From Patiria pectinifera (taxonomy: Eukaryota > Echinodermata > Asteroidea > Valvatida > Asterinidae), in NCBI GenBank assembly GCA_029964075.1, contig CM057147.1, positions 11,553,513 through 11,617,512 on the forward strand: a DNA stretch of 64,000 nucleotides, in the 5' to 3' direction. The notes below the pieces were generated by a model. It saw only the letters and a list, made by a program, of their open reading frames with translations, was not told where the DNA came from and made no database searches. A program made the position numbers and the translations under genes. Positions within the stretch are counted from its first letter, which is position 1, and the number at the start of each line of letters is the position of its first letter. Positions 26,201-41,200 of this stretch are shown here, piece after piece.

Positions 26201-29200
26201 TTTATGCTGCTTGCATTTTTTTCAGATACCAAAAGTCTCAAGCTCTTGTCATGAAACTGTTTGGGCCTAAGGCCCACGAGAGATTTCCTAGGAAATATCG
26301 AGAGCCTGGCTCTGGGGAGTGTGCATCAGGAGGTTTCTACCCAACTGACTCGGCTGGATATTATGAGGATCAAGGTGTAGATCTGGAAATTTCAGCAGGA
26401 GCAATGGTGTGTATTTCATTGTATATCACCAATATTTGCAAATTTGAACCTTGCTGTCCTTGAGCAAACTTGTTTACCAAGTGCTGTTGTTTCAAGGCAG
26501 AAGTAAATGTGACTCCATGTTAGATGTAGAAATGTATGTGTGATAAACCTTGCATGTTTCAGTGTACTCTTCTCAGTAGAATAAAGTAATTACATGTTTG
26601 CTAAGCAGAGTGATTAAAATTCCTGTCAAACACAGATGGCGCACATCGCTGGACAGAATATCAGCTAAGCATTATGTTTGTGCTTTGCCTAGTTTTCATT
26701 AGTTATACCTGCTTCTCTTTGTTGTGTTGAGTAAAAACAAATATCCCTTGTATGCGTCCTTGTCTCCAACAAAAACAAGAGAGGTTACCAGTTTTTTTTC
26801 CCCCTTCGGGCAACATTTGGTCTGAAGATTAACCTCATTCAGTAAAAGTTGCACTGATATTCAGCCATGCATGAAAAGTATACAGGCTTTTTTTTGTGAC
26901 TACCCAAAAATACTACCAACACAATTTTTAGAATAGGCCTCTTGCTATCAACACAATGGCAACAATGGGCCTTAAGACAATGTCAGAAAAAAGGGTTGAC
27001 AAAACAGGATATCAATTAAATGGAATTACATTCATTGAACTTGAAACTGAATTACAGATAAGGTTCACATTTCACTGTCCTGCTGCTCGTCCTTCCACCT
27101 GTCTGTCATTCACATCAATGCATAGTTGTGTTCATGTCCTCATGTCTGCAATAGCTCTGCCGACCATCAGTGTTCTTCTGAGTGCTTGGACTTCAACAGT
27201 AATTCGTTGGCAAAGTTCATGCAGGGTTTTTGGCTCAATACGGTAAATGCGGTACACCTGGTCCTTGAGGTACAACAAAATCAAAGGGGCCTGGCGATAC
27301 TGGCGCCCCTTATTCAGGATCTTGCCTGCGCCATTTTGTCCATATTTTGTTTCTGCACTGGCCTAGCATTATGCTGCCGTACCTCCAGACAGTGTTCTTC
27401 AAATTGTCGTGTTTTGTACACATCTGCCTGGCCTTACCATGGCTACTTGAAAATGTTTTGTCTTGCAGTGTGCTGCCCATTTAATATCGTCAATTATTCC
27501 CTTAAGAAAATATTTGGAAACAGAGTGCAGGTATTTTGTTGGGTAGTCTCAAAGAAAGGCTGTATCCTTTTTATGCATGCCTGAATGTCAGTGAAACTTG
27601 TACTGAATGCGGTCAATATCCGGATCGAATGTTGGCTGAAGAGAAAAATATGGCAAACTTATCCAACAGGACACTGTTTTGTACTCAGCCTGTATATTAA
27701 ATCAAACTCCCTAGTATTTTAGCACCCTTAAAATTGTAAAGAATAGTAACAGTAGGGAAAACTGTTTACTTTAATTTTCAAGGACAATCCCAGTGTAATC
27801 TCAATTTTGTTTTGATGTCCAAATATTGTTTTGTTTTTGTAGTTGGTGGCACCATTTTCAGGCGTCCTATTCAAGAGTGCTGGTAAGCCCAACCAGGTTA
27901 CTCTGCTAGCTGGTGGTGGGGCCTTCAGAAACATCAAGATCTTCATTGACAACATCGAGCCCAACCGCACCATCTCTGAAACTGAGGGAGTGAATGTAAG
28001 TAGAAAAAAAAATTCATTGATACACGATTTGTCATTGGTGGCCTCTCATTTTGGATGGAATTATTTGAGTCATTTTTGTGAGTAACCCGTCACTGTAGAA
28101 TGAGCTTAAAGTTTTTAGCTGTAACTATGCAGTACAAAGGGACAAAAACCACAATTCAAAGGGTTGGCCTATTCTTAGTATTGAGGTTCTATTATACAAA
28201 ACCATTTTTAACCCATTTTTAACCCTCCACCTGTCCAAAGTTATGTTCGTGTACAATATGGGTGTTGTCTGAACTGAACCTGCCATGTCTATTTTTCAGC
28301 AACCTGAATCTGGACTGCTCATTCACTGTCATACAAAAGTGGATTTTAAATGAAATCAGATCTTCCAAGTTTGTGGTCGTTATTTCTGTTACTGAACTTA
28401 ATTTCTAAATGTTATATACCACTGAATGGTGCTTTTCTGCAGATTAGAAATACATGTATCTCACTAATCCAACATTAAACTCATTTTGTGGTGACGAGGT
28501 ACACGTTTTGTTTATGATCTCTCTGTAATCTGTTCATTCTGGTCTTTAATCTGTCCACCCACAAGGTGATAGCTGGTACCGTCATTGGTACAGTCGGCAG
28601 GTCTACAACCTGCACACCACCCAACTACATCCACCTGTTCATGAAGAACTCTAAACCTAACCGCCTGGCAGCCATTCTAGACGGTGCTCTGGGTGACGAT
28701 TCTTCAGCTTCTGATGAAGCTGCTAAGGAGGGCTATGTGGACCCTAGTAACTACCTTGCCAAGAGGCCGCTGGCGCTACCAAAATGGACTCAAGTCTGTG
28801 ATGATTATAAGGTGGTGTGGATGGTAGGTCCTTGTAATAACACTGTAATCTAATAAATTATCAATAATAACACTATGACCTTTAACCCCAAATCATCCAA
28901 ATACATGGACCTCTTTGCTGTGGGTTCATACTGCGTCAATATTTTCAACAGTCTGTAACTTGCTGAGTGGCCTTAATCTACCTTTAGTGGGGATTCTGTG
29001 AAAATTTAGGGACTTCACTATCTGGACAAAGCTTTATTTATTCAGAAATCCATGAACACCGGTAACGTAAACAAGCATTTCTTTTGGGGGGGGGGGCTGA
29101 AGGGGCATACTGCGTTTGCCTTGTCCTTTTGTGAATCGTGGAACTTTAACAAAAGAGAATAATGGTATAATGGAACTCTAACAATAGAGAATAATGGTGT

Positions 29201-32200
29201 CAACGATTGACCGAAGGTCCACTTTTGAGGCGTGTGTACAAAAATTATGCGACTATCACATGCGACAAAATCACACATGTTTGATTTTATCCAGTCGCCC
29301 GGTACATAGTCAGATCTGTTTGAATTGTCTGTGCACACGTCTGTATGATGGTCCGATGATCAGGAAAACCGGTAAAATCGGGAAGGTGAGCGCAGGGCTT
29401 AATTTCGATTGTGCTTCCAGCAGGCAAGTCAGCCATGGTCTGCTTTCTGACAGCAAAGTTTTGAACAAGAACTATAGGTTAACCATAGTTAAATTATCTT
29501 AGCTCAAAGACAGACCCACAGAGGAGTCAGGAGGGAGTCAGACCCAAGACGTTTGTGAGGTTGTTTTGATATTAATTGAACTTGAGATATCCGCACGTTG
29601 CTTATGTGCTGGTGTAAGTTGTATCACATATCAACCACTACTCAATACATTGTCCTCAACTGAACTTGTACTTGAATCTTGTTTCACAGGGAAGGACAGT
29701 GAAGGCAGGTACTTTGCTGGGGGGCGATAATAACGGAGAGACGGAGGACACCAGCCCAGAACGCCAACCTCCCCCTGACACTACCACCGATAGACCTGAC
29801 CCTAGCAAGATACCACCAAAGCGAACATCTTCCCTTGATGAAGCACTGTCCCAGGGTAAACAGATCAACCAGCGAATAAGTCCTTTCTAATTTGAAGTCC
29901 CATTTGTACATGTCTATGAATTCCTTGTTTCAAGGTGCTTTACAACAATCAGGCATTCAGTTTTTCCTTGGATCAACTGATTTCCTCATGTTGCAATTCA
30001 CACTTTTGCCTTCACATATTGAAAAGCACTGTATAAAGTCTTGTAAAGTTTGGAATGTCGTCCTCTTTTTGTAACTTCATATGCAGGCCTGAATATTTAA
30101 ACACTATTATGATCACTACATTTGCCTAGGCAATAGACAATAGCATGTAAAATGTAAAAAAACATGTCAGTACCAGAAAGTTGAATCTATGCAAGTAGAT
30201 TTTGATTTTTGAGATTGAAATGATAATTCGTGAATTAGTATTTGATGCTTTTTTGAAATAGATAAACGTGCATAAATCTTTTACATACTCCATTTACCTG
30301 GCATACTTAATGCTTTTGTGTAGCACTGCATTTGTGTGTGAACGACATAAATCCCATTGTATGTTTGATGAATACATGTTTATTTCAGTTGTTGTTATTA
30401 TTTACAATCTCTTCACTGTTGTTTTCAAGGCAACAAACAACAGACACAGGAAATACTTGGCCTTCCAGTGCCAAAAATAGGCTCGGGTTCTCCTTTCGAG
30501 AACTTCACTCTGAGGAACTTGAAGATTGGCTCCATTCTGGCATTTGCCCGTAAGATTGGACTGGAGAAAACAGCAGATGACTTACTGACAGTTGTCAAGA
30601 CGATTGTTGTGAGTATGGTAGTCCTAAACATTAACTGGTATTCATAGGGATTATTTAGAATTAAAAAAAAAACATTGGTTTGCAATGTTTAAATGTAGTT
30701 TTCAGTTATGCACTGACTTGTTATGCAAATCTGTCCAAAAATGTAAATTTGGATTTTTTTCCACTCATAAATGCCTTAGACAGTTTACCCATTCTTATTG
30801 GTCGAGAGCCCGTCACGTGGCCGGGATTAAATGGTTGATAAAGATCGACTGGATGGTCTTAAACACTTTTTCCAGTGTCACATGAAATTTGGACTCCTAT
30901 GAAATCCAGTGCCTTTTACCGTTTTATTGGTTGAACGTTCACAATCCTCACATAGGCATGCGCAATACTGCCAGTGAGTCAGTATTTCATAGTCCTAAAT
31001 TCACATTGCGTCGGCACAGCTGTGTTCTGTTCCAGACGTGCAGTACGTAAGACACGCGCTTCAATCTCCATATAAGGAGTTGTTAACGACTTCCTCACGA
31101 GAGGAACGTACCACAAAATAGCTAGAAAGGTGTTTCGAAAAACATAAATTAAAATTGTTTTAACAAAATCCTTGGCAATTTATAAATTTTGACTTGTTTT
31201 ACTTTTGGACAGAAGAGATTTGATTTTGTTACCGAAAAGGTATATATGAATGGGAATAAATATGTGCTTGGCCAGTATTAAACACTATGTTTAAGACTGG
31301 GTGGAGTCTGGATACTGATAATTATTCTCGCCTGCACCTGAATTCTAATATTTACTAACTTGTTACATAGGTAATGAAATTGCCATTGAAAATTGTGTAT
31401 TTAAACAGAACAATGTATTTTTATTTCATTTCTGACACTTCCAAGATTTGTAATAACTAGAATAGAGTACCAGGATTAGAACTTGTCAAACATAGATCTG
31501 CTTAAATTTCCTCTCAAGCAAATTCCATGTCTTGCAGTGGAAGTATGTTGATTAATTTAACAGAGTAGCACAATGTATTACATGAAATTCCCAAATCTTT
31601 CTCTCTTGTAAACCTGCAGAAACTAGTGAGTGACAAGCCGTGCGTTCTAGCTGAGTCTTTGTCCAATGATATGTTGAGGATTGAGCTCCAGCAGCGCGGT
31701 CTCAGCTCACAGGGAGACAGGAAGACTCTACTCCAGCGATACAAACAACCTGAAGATCGTAAGTACAAGTTGCTCATCCGTGTGATTTAGGTGTGTCGTA
31801 CTTAAGGCTATACATGTACCTCTGGAAAGGTTTTCAAACCTCTGAAAAGTAGAAAGCAACTTTTTGTCATAAAACCTTTGCTGTAAATTGCGCATGAGTT
31901 TGATATAAAGAAACGTTTGGACACAATCGTACCGATTTGATGAGAAAAAAAATGCTCTTGGTGAAGAAAAGACTTATTCCATCTGATATGGTATCATTCA
32001 AAAAACAAATCATTGAATGTAGTTTCAAAACAAGTGTCCTTGTTGTGCAATACAAATCTGAAACTGGATCCATTTCGGAGACCAAAAAAATGCAAAGGTT
32101 ACTGTGTCTTCTCAAAATGTATAGTATCTATCGAGCTTTATAACATTGGCACGTTAGATGTTATGTACCCTGTAACAGTTTTGTTGTCGTGTCGGTGCAA

Positions 32201-35200
32201 CAAGGTCGAATCTCCTATAACAACGTGTGACGTCAGGTACGTGAAACGAGTTTTCTATGCCAAAAGGTCGTATCTCACTTAAAATTACCCGGATGTACAC
32301 ACAAAGTAAATGAATGTCCTTTACCTTATTCAACATTGCAAGTGTGAATTGCGATCACTTGCCTTGATGTCATAAATTTCTGAAGAAGTATGCATTCAGT
32401 CCAAGTATGAGCCAGCCCTTTGTACCTTTGAATTCATAAAAAAAGAAGCCCCGATCGCAATTCCGGGGGGAGGGGTGTAATTTAGAATAAACGGTGAACT
32501 TTCACAAATGGATGTATATACACTTTTCATGTGTACATGTACATAGTACAGTACCTACATTATAACATGTGTAAGTATTTCTGTTATGGAAGACGTCCTG
32601 CTGTTTCTCCCCCTTTTAATATTTCCACCTGCAAATTCAATCTCAGAACATGATACTCTCCTGATACAAGCATCCTGAGGAATGTAATTGTATTGCTTTA
32701 CCTGTGTCAGGTCTTTTGGCATCTTTGTACACCTTCATGTTATTGCTGTTACTTTAACATTTGAGTGCAGTTTTTTTTACGAATGATGTGTCTCTGCAAG
32801 TGTGAGGAAATGTGTTGCAAATTCAACACTATCGACTAAACTGGGACGATTTCTTCTTGTCGTAGGCTGCCCCCTTCTACAAGTCTCCTTGCCCAAGAAT
32901 GTCTACTGTAGGATAGATGAAAGCTGCCTGGGTGTCGAGTGCTGTATGAACATCAAACTCTTCATGGTATCTCTGGCCTTCAAGGCATTCATGCGCTTTG
33001 ATCCTTGCGAGTTCCAGTTTGTTCTTGGTGTCAACTCTTGGAACTACACCATCCAAATCCTGGATGTTGAATTTGGTAAGTCCACTACTTTTGTACAATT
33101 GCAATTACGAACTTCAGATTTTTGAGTGATTAAGCACAACCCGATCACCATTTTAGAATTGTTCAAATAAATAGTCTTTGTTTCTTTCCCTCTTTTTTCT
33201 TTTCCGGACAATAATTCTCAATTGATAACATTTCGTTGCCCCGAAAAGGCTTAACTTTTTTTTCTGGGAATACCTGAAAGTTATTTGAACTTAAAATGCG
33301 GAGAAAGCCTCAAAATCAAAACGAACCTATTTTCTTCTGAACGATTCACGGGAAAACGATAAAACCTGGTAGGAACTTGAACATTTTGATGTCATCATTT
33401 AGTCATCGGTTATCGAATTACAAGCAAATTGAGGTCGAAATAATTACTTTGAACCATAATTTTTCAAATGAATAGAGTACCGTTGTAATCTTTTGTGGTC
33501 AGCCATTGCCTCGGGCAATATTTTGGATTCCTGGGCACAAAGCAGTTTAGCCTTTACTTCCGCTGCAATTAAAAATGGATATAACTTGAAAACGGAAGCA
33601 TTTTACTACAGACAAACTGCCTAACACAAAAAGGCATGATGATGTCATTACCTAAAAGGACACCCTCTAGAGGCACATCAAATAAACTTGAACATGCATG
33701 AATTTAAAATTCATCATTCATTCCCATCTCAAGATGAACACGTATCCTGTCAGAACTAAATCAGTATTCAGTTTGCACACTTTTAATGATGACGGCCTCA
33801 AACCAAAAATAACGTGTACATTTACGTAAAATATACTGAAATTCATCATACCCAAAAAGACACTTATTTTCTTTTCAAATTAGATCAAATGGTTTTACAG
33901 GAAAACTGAATTCTGGGCAATGTCCTATGAAATGGTTCTCTGTCCGATCACCCCGCGTTTATAACTCAACAAACGCGAATCTCTAGTTATACATTAGCAA
34001 TTTGAAGAAAAAAAAATAAAATTAAGAAAAAACTTGAAGAGGCTGATTTTGGAATTAATCTTGCTTTGAGAGAAAGAGTTATTAACACACTGTTATTTTT
34101 TCCCTAGGCAAAGAATGGGACATGCCAGTGCCCTTTGACATTCCATTTGTGGATGATATGGAGCTGCATCTTAGGTAGTTTTATCTTTTTGAAATTCTAA
34201 TTTTAAAGTTTTAAAGTTGAACAAAGAAATTGTGTAGAGCGGGCCGGTGTTTGAACCTGCACCCTCTGGAGTACCGTTCCGGCAATCTATCAACTGAGTC
34301 CTTCAACCATTTGTTGGTAATTCCCGAAATAGTAAATTATTTGGTGGGTGCAATAGTCCGACAGTCAGAAGCCCATAGGTTTAAACTCATGCGTTTGAAC
34401 TCTGCCAAGTTCCAATCAAGTTCGTTGTTCAACTTGAGACCTGACTGAAAGAACTCAGACCTTTTGATTTTGAGAACTTAGTATAAGTTTGTTTAACTGT
34501 AAAGAAAGACAAAGTACACATACTATGGATTTTGTGCATGAACAATTGATGGTGCCTTGTGACCTCTTTCTAGAGCTCCCGTGGGGGGACACATCAAGTG
34601 TGCATACTGGTTCGCGTGTATGGTTCACAACTAATTTTCCTGAATGTGAACAAACCTACAGCATCTTTGCATGAGTATCAGACATCGTGCGTGTGCATTC
34701 AAACATTGTGAGTGTGCATGTACCTGCCATTGGTCACATCCAACTCTGCCTTTGTAACCTCTTGGGGGGGGGGGGGTACCAATAGGTATGCACAGATCCT
34801 GATTAGGGCCGGTTTAGACTAGGATACAAAATGGACATTAGTGACAATTGGGGCGATTCAGAATGCAATGCGCCACCAACAGTTTGCCATGGAGAGTCAA
34901 TTTTTCAAGTTTATGGTGGACAAAACACGGCCCATTTGAATAAGTGTCAGTAGACAACTTGATCTAATTTGTTATACATGTAGATTGGGCATAGCGTTCT
35001 GCTGCCTTACACAAAACATATTGAAAAAAAGAAAAGGGCAAACATACACTCGAATCATATGCTTACGAAACAACTGACCAGAAATAAAATAACAATTTGC
35101 AACGTCCCGCGCTGCAAATTCTTCGACAATCTCCCACAATGCACTGGAAAAATTGAACTCCCCGTGGCAAATTCTTGGTGGCGCACTGCATTGTGAATCA

Positions 35201-38200
35201 CTCATGTCTATTTTGTATCCTGATCTAATCCGGCCCTTTAATATTCTGCCACAGGTACCGCATTGAGAAGAGCAGGACTCAGCTACTGGTCAGCATGGCT
35301 GTTGGTTTCTGCCCAACGACTGGTGATGCAGATTGTTTGCCATTTATCCAAGTGTTGAAGGATTCTGCTATTGCTTTACCTGTCTGCCATTCCGATGGAA
35401 CCATCACGTGGCCAGACAGTAAGCAAGAGGGAAAATTATAACAGTACAATATTGTTACAATCAAACCATCATTGTTATTAAAACATTAAATAAAAAAAAT
35501 CCCATAACAAGAACAATAAACTTCATTTTGAATTTTAGTTGACCTTGAGGAGTATTTCTCTCGCGCTGCCTTGAAGAATCTACTCAAGGAGACGGGCGAG
35601 GAGCTACTGAAGGCGGGCACTGAGGCTACATGGAAATATGTCTTGGAAGAGCTGGGCATACCCATGGTAATGTCAGACTTCAATAAGGATTGTTAGATTC
35701 ACGTAGATCTGAAGTTCATGTAACAAGTATATTCACAATGACTTTGGTATGTTTTGTTGTACACTGCTAGAAAGCTCCCAGTTCACAATAGTAGGGTCCA
35801 AAACATAAGTTCCGTGACCATTCTCTGGCTAGGATGGTTTGACGATGAATTTGACTTCTATGGACCATTTATAAAGAAATTAGCCCCCCGGTCCCTCCCA
35901 AAAATCCCGGCATTTTTCGCAAGGGGGCCAAATCCAAGATGGCCGCCGGCGCCATCTTGAAAAATTAACTTTTGAACCAGAGCACCCAGAATCATGTATG
36001 AAGACACTTTTTCAGGTAAGTCGACCATGAGGATTCCGATTCCGACATCAGTTTGACGCTATGGCATCATTTTGACCCAGAAATCCAAGATAACCCCCAT
36101 TTGATAGAGCAAAAACATAACTTTTGAACGGGAGCACCTAGGATCATGAATGAACACATTATTTTGGCAAAATCGTTGCGCTGATGCAATTTAAGAAGGT
36201 CCTGGACCCATCCAACATAAGATGCAAGCTTCTAATGGGATCGAGGGCCATATCGGCTGGATTTTGTATAAACTTGTTTAGCACAACGACGTTCTGAGTT
36301 GTTTTAACAAAGCACACTTCCTTTTTTAGGTTGTGTCCCTAATGAGGCTACGGCAATCATCATAATCATCATCATCATAATCACTACATATATGTTGGCA
36401 CCAAATTATTCTTTTTTATATATTTTATATCACAAAACACTTCCGATACTTCTTACTGTTATACGTTTCCTGGAATTGGTACGCGTACTGCAATGATGCT
36501 GTGGTTTCGGTGGTTTGAGATGAATTGGGAACATGCATGTATCTTACGACAATGTCCATCGTTCCACGTGTCCTCCAGTGTGGTAGGCTTTGCGACAAGG
36601 CCACCGATTCTATGACCTCAAATGAGAGGTTGGACGATCCCACGAAAAAGGCCCTGTAATGGAGCGGTCTGGACAAGTTTGGAGATGTCCACGCAACTGA
36701 CAATTCGGATAAAAGCCCTGTCGGACAATATATGTGTCCGTGATGCATGTAGCTTGACCTTATGAAATGCCAAGAAACTTGAACAGGCCAACAAAAGACA
36801 AGAAAAACAAGAGGTTGATAAATGCCAATTTCAGTCTTTGTCTATGTCTGTTGTCTAGTTCTGTTGCCCAGCTGCGGCTTCAGCTGCCAAGGAGCTGCAA
36901 CCGAGTTTGGGGGCAATGCATCATAAAACAAAGTGCTAATGGTGCTGTAAGACAGATTCAGCAAAGCACCCAGAATCAAAGCCAATCCTGATTTCGTACG
37001 ATCACGCCAGCTTTCAAGAGACAGAGTGGCCTTGGAAGATCAGAGCCTGCAAGACAGAATCAACTGTCTGATAGATCCTGCAGCTGATCAGCCCTACACG
37101 CTTGAAATCAGATATCACCTCAAATGTCGTTTGAAATAATGCGTAGCTATCAGAAAATAAGCGAAGATGACAAACTCCCACGCATGCTCAATGTAACTCT
37201 TTATAATGTTCAGACCATCTTCTTTGGTTATATAAGAACAGTAACCCTAACCCTAACCCTAATCCCAACATCCAGGGTCAAGTCATCCTATATACAAGAT
37301 ATCCTAACCCAGGAGTTTGAGGGCAAGATCGGCTTCCGCTCCAACCCTCGGAGGAACCAGAGTGATCTAATCCATGACACGGCTGGGGGGGGGGGTCTTG
37401 TAGAAGCAGCTCTGTCCTCTATCGGTGTTAGCATAGTAGTAAGCAATTGGTGCGCAATATGGCTGAGCAGCTCAAAGATGTCATCAGTTCAATCCAACTC
37501 GTCCCAGAGCTAGAAAAGGGGGAGCAACTCTCGCTTCTCATGGTGCGGCAGATATCTACTTTGCGTGGGAAGAGGGGGTAGATCTGTCCCCAAGCACACT
37601 CTCTCTCACCTCTCTCATCAAACAGTACGTCATAAAACGACCAACCACATCCGCCATCAATGCCACCGTCACCCTTCGCGGGATGACTTACATGCAGCAA
37701 TGAGCTTGTCGGTTCTTAGTAGAAGCTGGTCATGGGGTTCAGCTACCCAAGCGTGCTTCTCCTGCAAGACGTCTGAACCATGCATGACCTAGAGCGGTGC
37801 TCGGTCTGTCCCAAGGAAATCGCTGATGAAGAACCAATCATCAGTGACATTGACACTGATGACTTTCTCAACAACAACTTTATAGGAGGAGGAAACGCAC
37901 CGCTGTAACTTGATGTTTCTGCAGCGTCTAGAACCTCTTGTACATGAGAAAAAGGCAAATATCCAGGATGAGCTTATGCGCATCAAAGACGCAAAGACTG
38001 TCTCACAAATACTGGCTGATGAGGAGGCTGAGATGAAAGCAGGTACGTCATAAAGGACCACACGGCGCTGTGAGCCGCCCATCCACCCTAATCATGCAAC
38101 GTACAGAGCCATGCGCTTAGTGCCGATGATTAAGACAGCTTGTCTTTGACATGATTCACAACTGACTTGTTGGGCAGTCAGTGTAAGCCTTGCGCTTCCC

Positions 38201-41200
38201 CTGCTCCATATTCAAGCCATCATGACACCGAATAGTTTGCTCGGCTGCATCAGGTTGCCATTCACTGATGCTTGGTTCTCCTTCAGCGATCTCCTCAGGA
38301 GAGACCGAGCACCGCTCCAGGTCATGCATGGTCTAAAGGCCGCGGAGGAGAAGCACATTTAGGTAGCTGATCCCCATGCCCAGCTTGTAGTAAGAGTCAA
38401 TAAGCTCCTTGCTGTAAGTCATTCCGAGAAGGGTGACGGTGGCATTTCTGGCAGATGTGGTTGGTCGCTTTATGACATACTGTGTGATGAGAGAGGTGAG
38501 AGGGGGAGTGCTCGGGGACAGATCTACCCCCTCTTCCCACGCAAAGCAGATTGCAAGCAGAACTCCTTCTTACTTGCTCTAGCTCCTTGACCCTCGGTGC
38601 CTACGGAACGAGTTTGATTATTCATTCCTAAGCCAATCAGCCACATTGTGCACCAGTTGCTATCTGCCATGCTGACACCGATGGAGGACAGCGCTGCTTC
38701 GACATAAGAACCACCCTACCCCCACAGAAGTGTCACAGTCTAGGTCGCTCTGTCTCCTTCGAGGATGGGAGTGGAAGGCAATCTTGCCCTCGCATGAATA
38801 GGGTGACTTGACCCTGGATGTTGGAAAGCCATACACACAGAGAAGGTTTATCCTGTCATCTCTGAGGAGACTCTAATTTGCCCTTAGCTTATGTTCCTCA
38901 AAGATAACTGTTCTGATGTGGTCAAAGAAGATTGTTTGATCCTCATGGAGAAAGGCATAGTGCATTCATGAGAGTTTGTCATCTTCACTTATTTTCTGAT
39001 AGCTACGCACATAATTTCAAACGACATTTGAGGGTGATATCTGATCTCAAGCACGTAGGGCTGATCATAATGCAGGATCGATCAGACAGTCGATTTTGTC
39101 TTGCAGGCTCTGATCTTCCACGGTTAATGTGTGTCTCTGGAAATCTGGCCATGCGTGATCATACGAAATCAGGATTGGCTTTGATTCTGGGTGCTTTGCT
39201 TAATTCATGTTACAGCTCCATTAACATTTTGTTTTATGATGCATTGCCCCCAGACTCGATTGCAGCTCCTTGGCAGCTGAAGCCGCAGCTGGGCAACAGA
39301 ACTAGACAACAGACATAGACAAAGACTGAGATTGGCATTCGTCAACCTCTCTTTTTCTTTTTTTGTAGGTCTGTTTCAAGTTTCTTGTCTAGTTTCTTGG
39401 TGTTTCAAAAGGTCAACCTAAATGTATCACAGACACACTGTCCGACAGGACATTTATTGCAAATGACAGTTTTGTGGACATCTCAAAACTTGTTCTGACC
39501 GCTCCATTACAGGGCCTTTTTCTTGATTTTCCCACATCTCAATTGAGGTAATGGGATCGGTGGCCTTGTCGCAAAGCCTACCACACTGGAGGACACATGG
39601 AACAGTGGACATTGTCGTAAGCTATGTTCTCAATTCACATCACAAACCAGGGAAACCACAGCATCATTACAGTGCGCGTACCAATCCGAGGAAACAATAA
39701 CAGTAAGAAGTAGCAGAAGTGTTTGTGATATAAAATATATAAAAAGCGAATAATTTGGTGCCAACATAATATGCAGTGTGACGATTATGATGATTGCCGT
39801 AGTCAGTGGGGACAAAACCTGAAAATGAAAGGTGCTTTGTTAAAACAAGACAGAACTTCATTGTGCTAATCATTTTTAAAACCAGCTGATATGGCCCTCG
39901 ATCCCATTCGGACCTCACTCCTTAAGAACCATTAACCATCATGTCTGGCTGCGGGTTCTCGCTCCATTTATGCTGGATGGGTCCAGGACCTTCTTAAATT
40001 GCATCAGCGCAACGATTTTGCCAAAATAATGTGTTCATTCATGATTCTAGGTGCTCCCGTTTGAAATTTATGTTTTTGCTCTATCGAATGGGGGTCATCT
40101 TGGATTTCTGGGTCAAAATGATGTCATAGCGTCAAACTGATGTCGGAATCGGAATCCTCATGGTCGACTTACCTGAAAAAGTGTCTTCATACATGATTCT
40201 AAGTGCTCTGGTTCAAAAGTTAATTTTTCAAGATGGCGCCGGCGGCCATCTTGGATTTGGCCCCCTAGCGAAAAATGCCGGGATTTTTGGGAGGGACCGG
40301 GGGGCTAATTTCTTTATAAATGGTCCATAGAAGTCAAATCCATCGTCAAACCATCCTAGCCAGAGAATGGTCACGGAACTTATGTTTTGGACCTAACTAC
40401 AAGGAAGGCAATGTACCATGGGACATGCGCGTGTCAACACTGACCTGTGGGGACAGCAGAAAGTCCCCATAACTCGGTCCTAATTTGCTTAACCATAAAA
40501 ACCTTCTCTATATACATGGCGACGGCCTGCCCACTGTAATGCATATGTGCATATCAATGACTTTAGCATTGCGCTTGAGCAATGAAAATGCATAGGGGTG
40601 TCAAAAGGAAGAAACAAATAAGCACTTTATATTGATTCTCCTCAAGGGCTCCAAACAGTTCAAAACTATTATCAAAAATAATGTTAAAAAATAAAATTAA
40701 AAAATAGCTAAAACAAGAGAGTCCAAACAAACTGATATGCAATTTCATTGTTTGTTTTTTTCAGTAGGCTTCAACAGACTCTGCAGACAGCATACAATTG
40801 CTGTCTGTTGTGATATAGTCCATAGGTTTTGTACCACCTCTGGAACATATTTCGCCTCGGGCCCCATTTGTATCCCGGTGTTTAAAAATCAACATTCACT
40901 ACATTAAAGCAGGCAAAGATTGTATACTGTCTGTAGAGTCTATAGAGGTATGTTAAAAAATCAAGTGATTTCATATCAGTCTGTTTGGAGTCTCTTGTTA
41001 TTTCAGTTTCTTTGCCGCTATCGTTAAATAAACCACGAGAAACATATGTCCAATTATAGTGCAGTTGAAGTCTCCACTGTTTGATCAATTTCTTTACATT
41101 AAATAATTCAGATTAACAATTTATTCTTGCAAGTTGTTCAACAAGTTACACCATTTACCTCTTCAGGAATTATTGGGTGGTAAAGAGCCATGTCCAACGC

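Larger units (their letters stand above)
35795..40393. mobile_element. 4.6-kb palindromic element with arms of about 2 kb
   Basis: The left arm runs from 35795 (GGTCCAAAACATAAGTTCCG) to about 37870. Its reverse complement runs from about 38260 to 40393. Matching is clear at the ends, in the AAGATGGC(C)GCCGGCG block, in the GCATCAGCGCAACGATTTTG block and in the inner coding remnants. Indels have made the arms unequal. It lies in intron 29, between module 1 and the second SAP-like exon. Confidence 0.85.

Noticed and set aside
34238..34312. Functional tRNA gene
   Set aside because: A and B boxes are present, but I cannot pair an acceptor stem or a clear anticodon arm, so a SINE head is more likely.
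38932..39318. 128-codon plus-strand frame
   Set aside because: It lies in the right arm of the palindrome, antisense to the transposon-derived side, and is not conserved in the left arm.
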